Assembly (NCBI RefSeq): GCF_014836755.1
Contig: NZ_JACSQF010000002.1
Location: 302,963-366,962, forward strand
DNA: 64,000 nucleotides
Origin: Oerskovia merdavium
GTDB lineage: Bacteria; Actinomycetota; Actinomycetes; Actinomycetales; Cellulomonadaceae
Direction: 5' to 3'
This document shows positions 34,543-42,892 of the stretch, piece after piece (the first letter of the stretch is position 1; each line of letters begins with the position of its first letter). The notes beneath the pieces were generated by a model. It was not told where the DNA came from. It saw nothing but the letters and a program-made list of their open reading frames with translations, and made no database searches. A program made the position numbers and the translations under genes.

Positions 34543-35211
34543 ATGAGCGACGAGCCGCGCACCGACCAGACCTCTGACCCGAACGAGCCCGGAGAGCAGG
34601 CTCCCCCGGAGAGCGCGCCGGAGAGCGCCGAGGGCGCCCCGACGACCGAGGGCGAGACCCAGCGCGTCACGGTCGTCGGGCCGGACGGGACGAGGGTCTC
34701 GGTCGTCGCGAGCGACGACTCGACCGACGAGGACCGCAACCCGAGCGCGGTCATCGAGGAACCCGCGAAGGTCATGCGGATCGGCGGCATGATCAAGCGT
34801 CTGCTCGAGGAGGTCCGCGACGCACCGCTCGACGAGGCAGCACGCAGCCGCCTCGCGGAGATCCACGAGAGGTCCCTCAAGGAGCTCGAGGAGGGGCTCT
34901 CCCCCGACCTCGTCGCCGAGCTCCACCGCATCTCGCTGCCGTTCACCGACGACGCGGTGCCGTCCGACGCGGAGCTCCGCGTGGCACAGGCCCAGCTCGT
35001 GGGCTGGCTCGAGGGACTGTTCCACGGCATCCAGACGGCCCTCGTGGCCCAGCAGATGGCGGCGCAGGCCCAGCTCTCGCAGATCCGCCGTGCGCTGCCG
35101 CCCGGCACGATCCCTGTCCCGGGCATGCCCGGGCACCCCGGACAGCCCCCGCAGCCGGGCGTTCCGCGCGAGGGCGACGACGGGCGCCCCTCGCCCGGCC
35201 AGTACCTCTGA
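34543..35211 (+). CDS. bpa: Bacterial proteasome activator (Bpa/PafE)
   Basis: A 222-residue protein. An acidic disordered N-tail (1-75) precedes the DUF2587 helical core (about 78-185): KVMRIGGMIKRLLEEVRDAP, ERSLKELEEGLSPDLVAELH, LPFTDDAVPSDAELRVAQAQ and VGWLEGLFHGIQTALVAQQM. The C-tail is Pro/Gly-rich and ends GQYL, the motif that docks into the 20S proteasome alpha ring and opens its gate. Bpa forms a dodecameric ring for ATP-independent degradation, for example of the heat-shock repressor HspR in mycobacteria. No proteasome gene is in the window. It sits 55 bases after the oxidoreductase; CAGACT six bases before ATG may be a weak -10. Confidence 0.93.
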   Translation: MSDEPRTDQTSDPNEPGEQAPPESAPESAEGAPTTEGETQRVTVVGPDGTRVSVVASDDSTDEDRNPSAVIEEPAKVMRIGGMIKRLLEEVRDAPLDEAARSRLAEIHERSLKELEEGLSPDLVAELHRISLPFTDDAVPSDAELRVAQAQLVGWLEGLFHGIQTALVAQQMAAQAQLSQIRRALPPGTIPVPGMPGHPGQPPQPGVPREGDDGRPSPGQYL

Positions 35212-35268
35212 GGTCCGGGATCCGAGGTGCAGCGGCTGCTGCGCGGGACCTGGTCGCGTGCGTGCGAC

Positions 35269-36162
35269 CTACGCGGGTGGCGGGTCCGTGCGCTGAGCCG
35301 TCATCGCGATGGCTCCCGAGACCAGGAGCAGGCCGACGAGCTCGAGCCACGAGGGGACCTGCTGGAGCACGACGGCGCCGATCACCACCGCGGTCGCGGG
35401 CAGCATCGCGAGGAGCACCGAGAACGTCGCCGCGCTGACCCTGCGCAGGATGAGCTGTTCGAGCACGTACGGGACGACCGACGAGCAGACGGCGATCCCG
35501 ACGACCGCGAGGAGCAGCTGCCAGTCCTCGAGCACGGCCCCTGACGACGGCGCGAGGAACGGCGCGAAGACGAGGGCACCCGCGGCCATCGCGACAGAGA
35601 GCGACGTGACGCCGGACCCGGCCAGTGCCACACGACGGCCCAGCAGGATGTACGCGGCCCAGCAGGCCGCCGCCAGGGCGATCGCGACGAGCCCGATCAC
35701 GACGTCCTCGCGAGGCAGGTCGGACGTGAGCGTGACGCCCGCGAGGAGCACCACACCCGCCGCAGCAACCGCGATGCCCCCGCGCTCACGCCAGCCCCGC
35801 CCGGTGATCGCCGCGACCGCCACGGGACCGATGAACTCGATCGCGACCGCCGAACCGAGAGGCAGGTGGTCGATCGCGACGTAGAACGTCACGTTCATGG
35901 CGGCCAGGGCCACACCGAACACCGCGGCCCATGCGAGGGTGCGCCACGTCCAGCGCTGCCGCCACGGGCGACGCCACGCGAGGAGCAGCACGGCCGCCAC
36001 GACGATGCGCAGCCAGGCGACCTCGGGCGCGCCGACGACCGCGAACAGCCCCACCGCGATCGCGGCGCCGAGGTACTGGGTCAGCCCGGAGACGACGAAG
36101 AGGGCGGGCGGCGGGACCCGCCCCGCAGCGGAAGCCAGCGCACGGCTGGGGCCAGAGAGCAC
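35269..36162 (-). CDS. EamA-family transporter, RhtA-like
   Basis: A 297-residue drug/metabolite-superfamily protein with ten predicted helices in two EamA repeats (about 15-140 and 150-285). AAMNVTFYVAIDHLPLGSAVAIEFIGPVAVA and AACWAAYILLGRRV resemble the RhtA branch, which exports homoserine and threonine. The start is GTG 36162. It is convergent with bpa. It is the second likely amino-acid exporter here after the ThrE-like gene; the substrate remains inference. Confidence 0.85.
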   Translation of the reverse strand: MLSGPSRALASAAGRVPPPALFVVSGLTQYLGAAIAVGLFAVVGAPEVAWLRIVVAAVLLLAWRRPWRQRWTWRTLAWAAVFGVALAAMNVTFYVAIDHLPLGSAVAIEFIGPVAVAAITGRGWRERGGIAVAAAGVVLLAGVTLTSDLPREDVVIGLVAIALAAACWAAYILLGRRVALAGSGVTSLSVAMAAGALVFAPFLAPSSGAVLEDWQLLLAVVGIAVCSSVVPYVLEQLILRRVSAATFSVLLAMLPATAVVIGAVVLQQVPSWLELVGLLLVSGAIAMTAQRTDPPPA

Positions 36163-36232
36163 CCGACGACCCTACGTCGGCCCCTGCCGACCACGGGACC
36201 AGCAGCACCCGACGTGGTGTGACGCGCGACGT

Positions 36233-36330
36233 CGTCGGGCGGAGTTGTTCGCGCGGCCGTGGCCGGGCCTGGCAGGGGCCCGAGGAACGAGGGGCCGGAT
36301 GGAAGGCCGTGCGAACAACCCCGCCCGACG
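36233..36330 (-). terminator. Large stem-loop after the alpha-glucoside importer operon
   Basis: Arms of 26 bases (36233-36258 and 36305-36330) match at 24 positions, flanking a 46-base loop that contains GGGCC repeats able to pair. The structure lies 16 bases downstream of the aglG stop (36346) and 71 bases upstream of the EamA-family gene. A terminator function is most likely. Confidence 0.65.
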
Positions 36331-36345
36331 GCGGAGCACCGAGAC

Positions 36346-37284
36346 TCACCCCTTGACGGAACCTGCCAGGAGACCTCGCACGAAGTACCGCTGCAACGCC
36401 AGGAAGACGATGACCGGCACGATGATCGCGATGAAAGCCCCTGCCGGCAGCAGGTGCCAGCTGGCGCCCCTGGACCCGGAGAGCTCGGCGAGACGGACCG
36501 TGATCGGAGCGACGTCGCGCGCCGACCCGAACGTCAGGGCGACGAGCAGGTCGTTCCACACCCACAAGAACTGGAAGATCCCGAATGCCGCGATGGCCGG
36601 GACCAGCAGCGGCATGAGGACCGTGAAGAAGATCCGCACGTGGCCCGCACCGTCGACCCGGGCCGCCTCGACGAGCTCGCGCGGGATGTCCTTCATGAAG
36701 TTGTGCAGAAGGAAGATCGCGAGCGGCAGCGCGAAGATCGAGTGCGAGAGCCAGATGGGCCAGAACGAGCCGTCGATCCCCCAGTTCACGTACTGCGAGA
36801 GCAGCGGGACGAGCGTCACCTGGATGGGGACGATCTGCAGTGCGAACACCGCGACGAACAGGATGTTCCGGCCCCGGAAGTCGATCCACGCGAACGCATA
36901 GGCCGCGAGGAGCGCCAGGGTGATGGGGATGATGACCGCGGGCAGGGTGATCACGAACGAGTTGACCAGGTAGCTGGCGAAGTCGGTCGAGCTGCCGTAC
37001 AGGGCGTCCGAGTAGTTCTCGAGCGTGAACTCGGGGTTGCTGAACGCGGTCCACCACCCGGTGCGACGGATCTCGCGTGCCGGTCGGAAGGACGTGACGA
37101 GCAGCCCGAAGGTCGGGATGGTCCAGAGAACCGCCAGGACGATCGCGATGATCGACGCGCTCTTCGAGCTCGTCGTGCGTCGCAGGGCCCCGGCCCGACG
37201 GTCGAGCCGGTCGAGCTTGCCGACGCCCTTGCCCTGCTCGGGCGTCTCGTCGACGATCGTGGTGTCGGGGATCGGGATACTCAT
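36346..37284 (-). CDS. aglG: Alpha-glucoside-type ABC permease (AglG-like)
   Basis: The permease has 312 residues with a cytoplasmic N-tail (1-45), six helices and the EAA loop EAARVDGAGHVRIFF (about 208-222). It ends YFVRGLLAGSVKG, as MalG-type subunits do. Features shared with AglG proteins include LLVTSFRPAREIRRTGWWTAF and the ENYSDALYGSSTDFASYL loop. It overlaps the aglF-like gene by four bases (ATGA). The operon order binding protein, F, G and the AglE-like partner support an alpha-glucoside (maltose, sucrose or trehalose-type) importer. It uses an ATPase from elsewhere. Confidence 0.85.
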   Translation of the reverse strand: MSIPIPDTTIVDETPEQGKGVGKLDRLDRRAGALRRTTSSKSASIIAIVLAVLWTIPTFGLLVTSFRPAREIRRTGWWTAFSNPEFTLENYSDALYGSSTDFASYLVNSFVITLPAVIIPITLALLAAYAFAWIDFRGRNILFVAVFALQIVPIQVTLVPLLSQYVNWGIDGSFWPIWLSHSIFALPLAIFLLHNFMKDIPRELVEAARVDGAGHVRIFFTVLMPLLVPAIAAFGIFQFLWVWNDLLVALTFGSARDVAPITVRLAELSGSRGASWHLLPAGAFIAIIVPVIVFLALQRYFVRGLLAGSVKG

Positions 37285-38264
37285 CGGATGTCCTCCGACG
37301 CCCGGAGCTGACGGACGTTGTAGATGATGATCGGGATGACCAGGACGAAGAGGATGACGGCGAGCGCGGCGCCGAGCCCCTTCTCACCCTGTCGGAGCGC
37401 CTGCGTGTAGAACTCGTTGGCCACGACCGACGTCTCGAAGCGTCCACCCGTCATGGTCCGGACGATGTCGAAGACCTTGAGGGTGCCGATCGCGATGGTC
37501 GTGAGCACCACGATCAGCGCGGGACGGATGCTCGGGACGGTGATGTACCGGAACATCCTGGTCCCGGAGACGCCGTCGAGACGCGCGGCCTCCACGATGT
37601 CGTCAGGGATGCCCCGGATCGCCGCGGCGAGGATCGTCATGGCGAATCCCGCCTGGATCCAGATCATGACGACGATGAGGAAGAACGTGTTCCAGGGGGC
37701 GTCGAGCAGGAACTTCTGTGGTTCGAGCCCCACCCAGACGAGTATCTGGTTCAGCAGACCGATCTGGTCGAAGTTCGCCGCCTTGTACTCGTACATGAAC
37801 TTCCAGATGATGCCCGCGCCGACCATCGAGATGGCCATGGGGAGGAAGATCAGCGACTTGGCGAACTTCTCGAAGCGCGAACGGTCCACGACCACCGCGT
37901 ACAGGAGCCCGAGGAACGTGGAGACGATGGGGACGACGATGACCCAGACCGCCGTGTTGCGCAGGACGATCTGGAACTCGTCCCGCGTCAGCGCCGTGAC
38001 GTAGTTGTCGAGCCCGACGAACTCCGTGCTGGTGCGGTTGTAGAAGGAGTCCCGGACGGTCTTGAGGCCGGGATAGAGAAGGCCGAATCCTATGAGCAGG
38101 AGAGCCGGCCCGGCGAAGACGGCGGCGATCACCCAGTTGGGCACCCGTTTGGGGAGGTCCGCCAGAAGGAGGATCACCCCCATCACGACGACGAACAGCA
38201 GGATCGCGACGATCATGACCGCGAACTTCCCACCCGTCCCCTCGGGGTTCAGTAACCAGTCCAT
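37281..38264 (-). CDS. aglF: Alpha-glucoside-type ABC permease (AglF-like)
   Basis: I chose ATG 38264 (AAGGAGTG upstream), giving 327 residues. It has two extra N-terminal helices (about 14-36 and 45-65) before the six-helix core, as in AglF. Characteristic segments are VVMIWIQAGFAMTILAAAIR, the EAA loop EAARLDGVSGTRMFR and KVFDIVRTMTGGRFETSVVA. It partners the product of 36346-37284. The binding-protein gene upstream is separated by the hairpin at 38282-38314. Confidence 0.87.
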   Translation of the reverse strand: MDWLLNPEGTGGKFAVMIVAILLFVVVMGVILLLADLPKRVPNWVIAAVFAGPALLLIGFGLLYPGLKTVRDSFYNRTSTEFVGLDNYVTALTRDEFQIVLRNTAVWVIVVPIVSTFLGLLYAVVVDRSRFEKFAKSLIFLPMAISMVGAGIIWKFMYEYKAANFDQIGLLNQILVWVGLEPQKFLLDAPWNTFFLIVVMIWIQAGFAMTILAAAIRGIPDDIVEAARLDGVSGTRMFRYITVPSIRPALIVVLTTIAIGTLKVFDIVRTMTGGRFETSVVANEFYTQALRQGEKGLGAALAVILFVLVIPIIIYNVRQLRASEDIR

Positions 38265-38281
38265 GGAGCACTCCTTCGTGC

Positions 38282-38314
38282 GATGGGGGCCCGCCATGGT
38301 GGCGGGCCCCCATC
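38282..38314 (-). terminator. Intercistronic hairpin between aglE-like and aglF-like genes
   Basis: GATGGGGGCCCGCCA (38282-38296) pairs perfectly with 38300-38314 around TGG. It lies between the binding-protein stop (38346) and the permease ribosome site, matching the position of the hairpin at 5669-5702 in the other sugar operon. Confidence 0.75.
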
Positions 38315-38345
38315 TGTGGATCGTAGGTCAGGAATCAGCAGGTGG

Positions 38346-39749
38346 TCAGGACGTCGGCCACGATGCTTCGATCGCGTCGAGCACCGCGGTGTCCGACTTG
38401 TTGCTCGCGATCCACTCCGTCATCTCGGTCCAGAAGGATCCGGCTCCCACGGCGGCGGGCATCATGTCCGACCCGTCGAAGCGGAACACGTAGCTGTCGT
38501 CCGTCAGCAGCTCGTACGAGAGCTGGTCGATGGGCGACTGAAGGAGGCTCTTGTCGAGCTCCTTGTTGGCGCTGAGCCATCCCTGGGGGGTGGCGGTCGC
38601 CTTGGCGTTGGACCACTCGGGGCTCGTGAGGTAGGCCTGGAAGGCCTGGACCTCGGGGCGGTCGGCGAACGAGACGACGAACTCGCCGCCACCGAGCAGG
38701 GGCTTCTCGGCGTCGGCCGACTCACCCGGGAAGTAGAACGCGAAGACGTCGCCGTCCTCGGCGACCTTCAGGTCGGGGTCGAGGGTGCTCCAGTTGGCCT
38801 GGTAGAACGATGCCTGACGGTGCATGTAGCAGAGACCGTCGACGATCGGGTAGCCACCCTCGGTGAACTCGGTCGTCGCGATCGACGAGACGTCGCCGAT
38901 GCCGCCGTTCACGTAGTTCTCGTTCTTCAGCACCGAGCCGACCGAGGCGAGTGCGTCGGCGATCTGCGGGTCGTTGAAGGGGATCTCGTGGTTGACCCAC
39001 TGGTCGTAGACCTCGGGGCCGGCCGTGCGGAGGACGACGTCCTCCATCCAGTCGGTCGCGGGCCAGCCCGTGGCCTCGCCCGATCCGATGCCGGCGCACC
39101 AGGGCTTCACGTCGCCCTCGGGGTTGTCCTCGACGATCTGGTCGGAGAGCGCGACGAGCTCGTCCCAGGTGGTCGGGATCTCGTAGCCGGCCTCCTCGAA
39201 CATCGACGGGGAGTACCAGACGAACGACTTCACGTTGGCGCCGAGCGGGGTCGCGTACAGGGTTCCGTCGACGGTCCCGTAGTCGCGCCACGACTCGGTG
39301 TAGTACGTGTCGACGTTCTCCGACGCGGCGTCCCCGACGGGCAGGATCGCGTCCGGGTAGTCCTGGACGAGGCTCTTGAGGAAGCCCGGCTGGGGGATGT
39401 AGGCGATGTCCGGCGCGCTGCCGGACTGGATGCGCACGGGCAGCTGTGCCTCGAACTCCTTGGAGCCCTCGTACTCGATCGTCGCGCCGGTGCACTCCTC
39501 GAACGGCTCGTACGACTGCTGCTGCTGGTCCGCCTCGGTGTCGACGATCGTCGTGTAGACCGTGACCGTCTTCCCCTCGAGGTCGCCGTACTGCTCGTAC
39601 GCGGCGCAGTCGACCGGCGCGGCCTCCGTGTCGCCTTCCCCGCCTCCGTCGTCGCTGCCGCCGCAGGCGGTCAGGACGATCGCGAGCGCTGCTCCGCCTG
39701 CGACTGCCGCAAGTGTGCGGCGCTTGACTGACAGTGTGCTTCTTGCCAT
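38346..39749 (-). CDS. aglE: Alpha-glucoside-binding lipoprotein (AglE-like)
   Basis: From ATG 39749 (GGAGGAAA upstream) the product has 467 residues: a lipoprotein signal ending LTAC (Cys near 29), an acidic Gly/Asp linker, then a family 1 solute-binding fold. Segments such as KPWCAGIGSGEATGWPATDW, VVLRTAGPEVYDQWV and the HEIPFNDP stretch are characteristic of AglE-type alpha-glucoside receptors. It captures sugar outside the membrane for the AglFG-like permeases. No glucosidase gene is adjacent. The upstream region holds LacI-type palindromes and the regulator gene lies 237 bases upstream. Confidence 0.85.
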   Translation of the reverse strand: MARSTLSVKRRTLAAVAGGAALAIVLTACGGSDDGGGEGDTEAAPVDCAAYEQYGDLEGKTVTVYTTIVDTEADQQQQSYEPFEECTGATIEYEGSKEFEAQLPVRIQSGSAPDIAYIPQPGFLKSLVQDYPDAILPVGDAASENVDTYYTESWRDYGTVDGTLYATPLGANVKSFVWYSPSMFEEAGYEIPTTWDELVALSDQIVEDNPEGDVKPWCAGIGSGEATGWPATDWMEDVVLRTAGPEVYDQWVNHEIPFNDPQIADALASVGSVLKNENYVNGGIGDVSSIATTEFTEGGYPIVDGLCYMHRQASFYQANWSTLDPDLKVAEDGDVFAFYFPGESADAEKPLLGGGEFVVSFADRPEVQAFQAYLTSPEWSNAKATATPQGWLSANKELDKSLLQSPIDQLSYELLTDDSYVFRFDGSDMMPAAVGAGSFWTEMTEWIASNKSDTAVLDAIEASWPTS

Positions 39750-39839
39750 GACATTTCCTCCACAACGTTGTGGTGCTGACATCGCGGTCGGCCCGCAAGT
39801 GTCGCGGCGCATCGTCCGACGCGACCGCCCCACTGCTCA

Positions 39840-39853
39840 TGCAAGCGTTTACA
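39840..39853. promoter_or_regulatory. LacI-type operator before the aglE-like gene
   Basis: TGCAAGCGTTTACA matches, read in reverse, TGTAAACGCTTGCA, the common LacI-family operator with a central CG and imperfect symmetry. It lies about 90 bases before the binding-protein start. A small palindrome TTGCGCAA (39860-39867) is adjacent. Confidence 0.65.
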
Positions 39854-39887
39854 TCGTCGTTGCGCAAGCACAAGCAGGGGTCACTTC

Positions 39888-39905
39888 AGTAACGATTCCG
39901 TTACT
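39888..39905. promoter_or_regulatory. Palindrome upstream of the aglE-like gene
   Basis: AGTAACG-ATTC-CGTTACT is a perfect seven-base inverted repeat between the LacI gene end and the operator at 39840. It may be a second site for this or another regulator, or an activator site. Confidence 0.45.
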
Positions 39906-39986
39906 CATGACGCCTCGCAACCGCCCAGAGTGGTCGCGCTCCCACCACCGTGACCTGCGAAAGCCCGGAACGCTGCGGAACCGGGG

Positions 39987-40988
39987 TCAGCGAGGACGGG
40001 CGGTCGAGGCCCGTCGGACCAGGTGCGTCGGGTACGTCAGGCTCTCCGGGACGGGCGCGCCGTTGATCATCTCCATGAGCAGCATCGAGGCATCGGCACC
40101 CTGCTGGTACGCGTCCTGCCCGATCGTCGTGAGCCCGACCAGCTCGCCCAGGTCGTGCCCGTCCACCCCGATGACCGACAGGTCTCCCGGCACGTCCAGG
40201 CCCAGGTCTCGGGCCGCGAGGATCGCTCCCATCGCCATCTCGTCCGAGGCCGCGAAGATCGCCGTGACGTCGGGCCTGCGGCGCAGCAGCTCCCTGGTCG
40301 ACGACCGTCCGCCCTCGACGTCGAACCCCCCGTTGGCCACGAGCCCGGCCGAGACCTCCAGGCCCGCGGCGACCAGCGCGCGCTCGTAGCCCGTCGAGCG
40401 CCCGACGGGCGGCGACCACGACGAGACCAGGTCAGGCATGCCCGTGACGTGCCCGATCACGCGGTGGCCCAGGTCGATCAGGTGCCACGTCGCGAGGGAG
40501 CCCGTGCGGACGTCGTCGAGGCGGACCGTGACCTGGTCCGCAGGGCCCGAGCCCACGAACGCGAGCGGGGTGCCCAGGTCGACGAGCGAGCGGACCTCGT
40601 CGTCGTCGAGCGGGAGCCCCACCACCAGGGTCCCGTCGACGCGCCGCCGCAGCACCGTGGGGTCGACCTTGCGCCGCGGCCGGTCCTCCCCCACCTCGAA
40701 CGTGTAGAGCAGCACGTCGTAGCCCACCGAGCGCAGCGCCCGCTCGGCGCCCTCGATCACGTTGGCGAAGAACCAGCGGCTGACCCACGGGGTGATCACG
40801 CCGATCGTGCGGGTCCTGCCCGTCGCGAGCGAGGCCGCAGACGGCGACGGGACGTACCCCAGCTCCTCGGCCACGGCCCGGACCCGTGCGCGCGTCGCCG
40901 CCGAGACGTTCGGGAGTCCGCGCAGGGCTCGCGAGACGGTCGCCGTCGAGACCCCGGCCGCCTGCGCTACCTCGTCGATTCCTGCCAC
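39987..40988 (-). CDS. LacI-family regulator of the alpha-glucoside importer
   Basis: From GTG 40988 this is 333 residues. The helix-turn-helix is GIDEVAQAAGVSTATVSRAL (about 3-22), followed by the hinge region PSPSAASLATGRT and a sugar-sensing core (about 60-330), with ASDEMAMGAILAARDLGLDV and VDGHDLGELVGLTTI. Longer in-frame readings upstream are Arg-rich and not family-like. It lies immediately upstream of the aglEFG-like operon in the same direction, and its probable operators are at 39840-39905. It is probably relieved by an imported glucoside. Confidence 0.87.
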   Translation of the reverse strand: MAGIDEVAQAAGVSTATVSRALRGLPNVSAATRARVRAVAEELGYVPSPSAASLATGRTRTIGVITPWVSRWFFANVIEGAERALRSVGYDVLLYTFEVGEDRPRRKVDPTVLRRRVDGTLVVGLPLDDDEVRSLVDLGTPLAFVGSGPADQVTVRLDDVRTGSLATWHLIDLGHRVIGHVTGMPDLVSSWSPPVGRSTGYERALVAAGLEVSAGLVANGGFDVEGGRSSTRELLRRRPDVTAIFAASDEMAMGAILAARDLGLDVPGDLSVIGVDGHDLGELVGLTTIGQDAYQQGADASMLLMEMINGAPVPESLTYPTHLVRRASTARPR

Positions 40989-41238
40989 GAGGAGCGATTC
41001 TCCCCCGCGCGGGGGCCAGAAGCGATTCGCGCCCCGCCTGCGCACACCGCGCAGGCATCCTTCGCGCGCGCCCCGCCCAGGCGCCCACCGTCTCGCGACC
41101 GGACTGCGCCGGCACCCGCCGCACCCCGGGGAGTTGCGCCTCGCCTGCCCTCCCGTGACACCCTGGGAGCAGGTCGGAGAGCCCTGCGGAACCCCGCGGC
41201 GGACCCGGCACACCCGAGCACGCACCGAGAGGAACACC

Positions 41239-42021
41239 ATGATCGAGCTGAGGACCCCCCGCGAGATCGAGCAGATGCGCCCGGCCGGCCGCTTCGTCGC
41301 GGACGTCCTCACGCAGGTCGGCGCCGCCGCGAAGGTCGGCGTCAACCTCCTCGAGCTCGACGCCCTGGCCCACCGGATGATCAAGGAGCGGGGCGCCGAG
41401 TCGTGCTACATCGACTACCACCCCTCGTTCGGGGCGAGCCCGTTCGGCAAGGTCATCTGCACCTCGGTCAACGACGCGGTCCTGCACGGCCTGCCGTTCG
41501 ACTACCGCCTCCAGGACGGCGACCTGCTGAGCCTCGACTTCGCGGCGTCGGTCGACGGCTGGGTCTCCGACAGCGCGGTGTCGTTCGTCGTCGGGAACCC
41601 GCGCGGGGGCGACCGCGGTGCCGCCGACCGCAAGCTCATCGAGGCGACGCAGGACGCGCTCGCCGCGGGCATCGCGGCCGCGCAGCCGGGCAACAAGATC
41701 GGTGACATCTCGGCCGCGATCGCGGCCGTCGGGCACGGCGCCGGCTACCGCATCAACACCGACTTCGGCGGGCACGGCGTGGGCCGCACCATGCACGGCG
41801 ACCCGCACGTGCCCAACGACGGCCGCAAGGGCCGCGGGTTCCCGCTCAAGCCGGGCCTCGTGATCGCGATCGAGCCGTGGTTCCTCGAGACGACCGACGA
41901 GATCTTCACCGACCCCGACGGCTGGACGCTGCGCAGCGCCGACGGCTCGCGCGGCGCGCACTCGGAGCACACCGTCGCGATCACCGAGGACGGGCCGCTC
42001 GTCCTGACGGCGCGCGACTGA
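41239..42021 (+). CDS. map: Type I methionine aminopeptidase
   Basis: A 260-residue enzyme that removes N-terminal Met from new proteins. GAGAGGA precedes ATG 41239. Metal ligands are visible in order: two Asp in SLDFAASVDGWVSDSAVSF, His in FGGHGVGRTMH, Glu in IAIEPWFLE and Glu in AHSEHTVAI. There is no N-terminal zinc/SH3-like extension, which actinobacterial second copies may carry. It is monocistronic and convergent with the DJ-1 gene across the hairpin element at 42060. Confidence 0.95.
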   Translation: MIELRTPREIEQMRPAGRFVADVLTQVGAAAKVGVNLLELDALAHRMIKERGAESCYIDYHPSFGASPFGKVICTSVNDAVLHGLPFDYRLQDGDLLSLDFAASVDGWVSDSAVSFVVGNPRGGDRGAADRKLIEATQDALAAGIAAAQPGNKIGDISAAIAAVGHGAGYRINTDFGGHGVGRTMHGDPHVPNDGRKGRGFPLKPGLVIAIEPWFLETTDEIFTDPDGWTLRSADGSRGAHSEHTVAITEDGPLVLTARD

Positions 42022-42059
42022 CGCCTCGCCCCGGGGCCGCGAGGTAGAGGGCCGACGTT

Positions 42060-42087
42060 GAGGTAGAGGGCTCCGGCCCTCTACCTC
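42060..42087. repeat. GAGGTAGAGGG hairpin element, copy 1
   Basis: GAGGTAGAGGGC (42060-42071) pairs perfectly with GCCCTCTACCTC (42076-42087) around TCCG. Further partial copies flank it: GAGGTAGAGG at 42041-42050, CCCTCTACCTC near 42097-42107 and CCCTCCACCTC near 42116-42126. The whole cluster fills the gap between convergent map and the DJ-1 gene, and probably acts as a bidirectional terminator. Confidence 0.8.
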
Positions 42088-42143
42088 GACGGGTCCCCTC
42101 TACCTCGCCGGGTCCCCTCCACCTCGCGGCCGGGGAGAGGGCC

Positions 42144-42710
42144 TCACCCCACGGGCGCGGCGGCCTCGAGCAGCTTCATGAACTCGCGCATCCAGGCGGG
42201 GTGGTCGGGCCAGGCGCGCCCTGTGACCAGGTTGCCGTCGACGACGCCGGCCCCGTCCTCGAAGATCCCGCCGCCCGCCTCGACGTCGAGCCGCAGCTCC
42301 GGGTAGGCCGACGACGTCCTCCCCTCGAGCACCCCCGCCGCCGCGAGCAGCATGGGTCCGTGGCAGATCGCCGCGACCGGTGCCCCCGCGGCGAAGAAGT
42401 GCTGGACGATCCGCTGCGCGTCGGGGTCGTTCCGGATGTACTCCGGGGCGCGACCGCCCGGCACCACGAGCGCGACGTACTCCGACGGGTCCACGTCGGC
42501 GAACGCGACGTCGGCCGCGAGCGTGTGGCCGAGCTTCTCGGTGTACGTGTCGAACCCCTCGACGAAGTCGTGCACGACGAGCTGGACCTTGCGCTTCGAG
42601 GGCGCCGCGACGTCGACCTCGTAGCCTGCCTCCAGCAGCCGCTGGTAGGGGTAGAAGACCTCCAGGGTCTCGCCGCCGTCACCGGTCAGGAGGATCACCT
42701 TGGGAGCCAT
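42144..42710 (-). CDS. DJ-1/PfpI family protein
   Basis: A 188-residue class I amidotransferase-like protein. The nucleophile elbow is AAICHGPM, with the Cys near residue 116. An upstream acidic residue in VVPGGRAPEYIRND and the end motif DHPAWMREFMKLLE fit the PfpI/intracellular protease branch. CGGAGG precedes ATG 42710. Family activities include deglycase/glyoxalase or chaperone functions; the exact one cannot be assigned. It diverges from the IclR gene. Confidence 0.9.
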   Translation of the reverse strand: MAPKVILLTGDGGETLEVFYPYQRLLEAGYEVDVAAPSKRKVQLVVHDFVEGFDTYTEKLGHTLAADVAFADVDPSEYVALVVPGGRAPEYIRNDPDAQRIVQHFFAAGAPVAAICHGPMLLAAAGVLEGRTSSAYPELRLDVEAGGGIFEDGAGVVDGNLVTGRAWPDHPAWMREFMKLLEAAAPVG

Positions 42711-42892
42711 GCCGCACCTCCGTGCATGTCACCGCGCTGCGCTGCGCGAGAGCGTCCGGCGGCGTCGGCGCCTCCGGTCCCCCCAGCGTGCGCCGGGGCG
42801 TCGGCGCGGAGCAAGGGCGGTTCGCACCAGGTGAGAATCGCGTGCCCGACGCCGCCGCGCACCTCCGCGCCGGGCGTCGCTATGCTCGCCCC

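Noticed and set aside
42041..42126. Repeated GAGGTAGAGG units as a CRISPR array
   Set aside because: Units are about ten bases, irregularly spaced and in both orientations, with no unique spacers and no cas genes.
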